A DNA stretch of 64,000 nucleotides from contig NZ_NFZQ01000011.1 of assembly GCF_002165135.1 (NCBI RefSeq), positions 186,001 to 250,000 on the forward strand. The letters are read 5' to 3'. The notes beneath the pieces are model-generated. The model did not search any database, was not told the DNA's origin, and saw only the letters and a list, made by a program, of their open reading frames with translations. Below are positions 63,751 to 64,000 of this stretch, one piece after another. The DNA is from Pseudomonas sp. SID14000. GTDB lineage: Bacteria; Pseudomonadota; Gammaproteobacteria; Pseudomonadales; Pseudomonadaceae. Positions within the stretch are counted from its first letter, which is position 1. The number at the start of each line of letters is the position of its first letter. Made by a program: the position numbers and the translations under genes.

Positions 63751-64000
63751 ATGGATATCAAGTTCACCAATCGCCTGTCATACAAGCAAGCCCGGTTGAC
63801 AGTCCTGGTCGGCTTCATCCTGGGAACATTGCTCAGTCTCATCCAGATCGGCATCGATTATGCCAGCGAAGACGCGTCCATCAACCGCGAAGTGCGCGCC
63901 TTGCTGCAAATCAGCCACAACACGGCCTCGCGCATTGCCTACAACATCGATTCGGAACTGGCACTGGAGCTGACTCGCGGCTTGCTGGAGTCGCCAGCAA
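63751..64000 (+). CDS. membrane signalling protein, N-terminal part (cut by window end)
   Basis: The ATG at 63751 begins MDIKFTNRLSYKQARLTVLV with a membrane helix at about 16-38 (VLVGFILGTLLSLIQIGIDYA), then a periplasmic-type helical start. The layout suits a sensor kinase or a GGDEF/EAL protein, but no effector domain is inside the window. Confidence 0.7.
   Translation, partial: MDIKFTNRLSYKQARLTVLVGFILGTLLSLIQIGIDYASEDASINREVRALLQISHNTASRIAYNIDSELALELTRGLLESPA

Overview
The window is chromosomal DNA of a Pseudomonas, most likely of the P. putida group. The evidence is gene content and order: a fatty-acid block from yceD and rpmF to fabF running on to pabC, mltG, tmk, holB and tatD; rne divergent from rluC; a comEC-exbBD-lpxK-kdsB-murB run; a fadE-type dehydrogenase next to a PA2817-type gene; and a tRNA-Gly/tRNA-Glu array. 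Putida-style REP palindromes built around a GCGGCTTTAGCCGCGAA-like core occur repeatedly. The core parts are GC-rich with tightly packed genes. The two accessory parts are visibly more AT-rich.

Region 1 (1-18.8 kb) is an accessory island next to tatD. It holds a compact operon of twelve genes, all on the minus strand (17405 to 4310): two radical SAM enzymes (one SPASM-like, one with a B12-type N-terminus), an SCP2-JmjC/cupin fusion oxygenase, a P450, a small alpha/beta-type protein, a double NTF2-like protein, a glutathione S-transferase, an ATP-grasp ligase, a class C26 gamma-glutamyl hydrolase, a PaaK/F390-type adenylate-forming ligase, a SufS-like PLP enzyme and a plant-type glutamate-cysteine ligase. 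An IS630-family element separates it from a Bacteroidetes-type leucyl-tRNA synthetase on the same strand. No NRPS, PKS, regulator or transporter is visible. I read it as an undescribed small-molecule pathway working on an amino acid or short peptide with gamma-glutamyl masking and possibly sulfur transfer, with the foreign LeuRS as a candidate self-resistance gene. A 41-codon ORF with a good ribosome binding site, and a promoter with a perfect palindrome in its spacer, lie just upstream. Relics of IS630-type and IS5-type elements bound the upstream side.

Region 2 (18.8-50.3 kb) is core genome: tatD, holB, tmk, mltG, pabC, fabF, acpP, fabG, fabD, plsX, rpmF and yceD (minus); maf (plus); sppA, a HAD hydrolase and rluC (minus); rne (plus) with a long leader; then comEC, exbB, exbD, lpxK, a Trm112-like gene, kdsB, a low-molecular-weight tyrosine phosphatase and murB (minus); a DUF2062 gene (plus); a two-gene ABC exporter and a GST (minus); fadE and a PA2817-type gene (plus). 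Oddities include no pilZ between holB and tatD, a 229-bp tandem repeat made of REP-like arms beside sppA, and a tandem duplication of the 3' end of murB.

Region 3 (50.3-60.4 kb) is a second accessory insertion between the PA2817-type gene and the tRNA array. It holds two paralogous genes of an unrecognised family, one broken by a single in-frame amber codon; a decayed second copy of the PA2817-type 5' end; and a chaperone-usher fimbrial cluster (pilin, chaperone, broken second pilin, usher, two-domain adhesin).

Region 4 (60.4-64 kb) has five tRNA genes in one minus-strand transcript with a clear sigma-70 promoter, a membrane-anchored protein of unknown function, a free methionine-R-sulfoxide reductase, a DUF815 ATPase, and the start of a membrane signalling protein cut by the window end.
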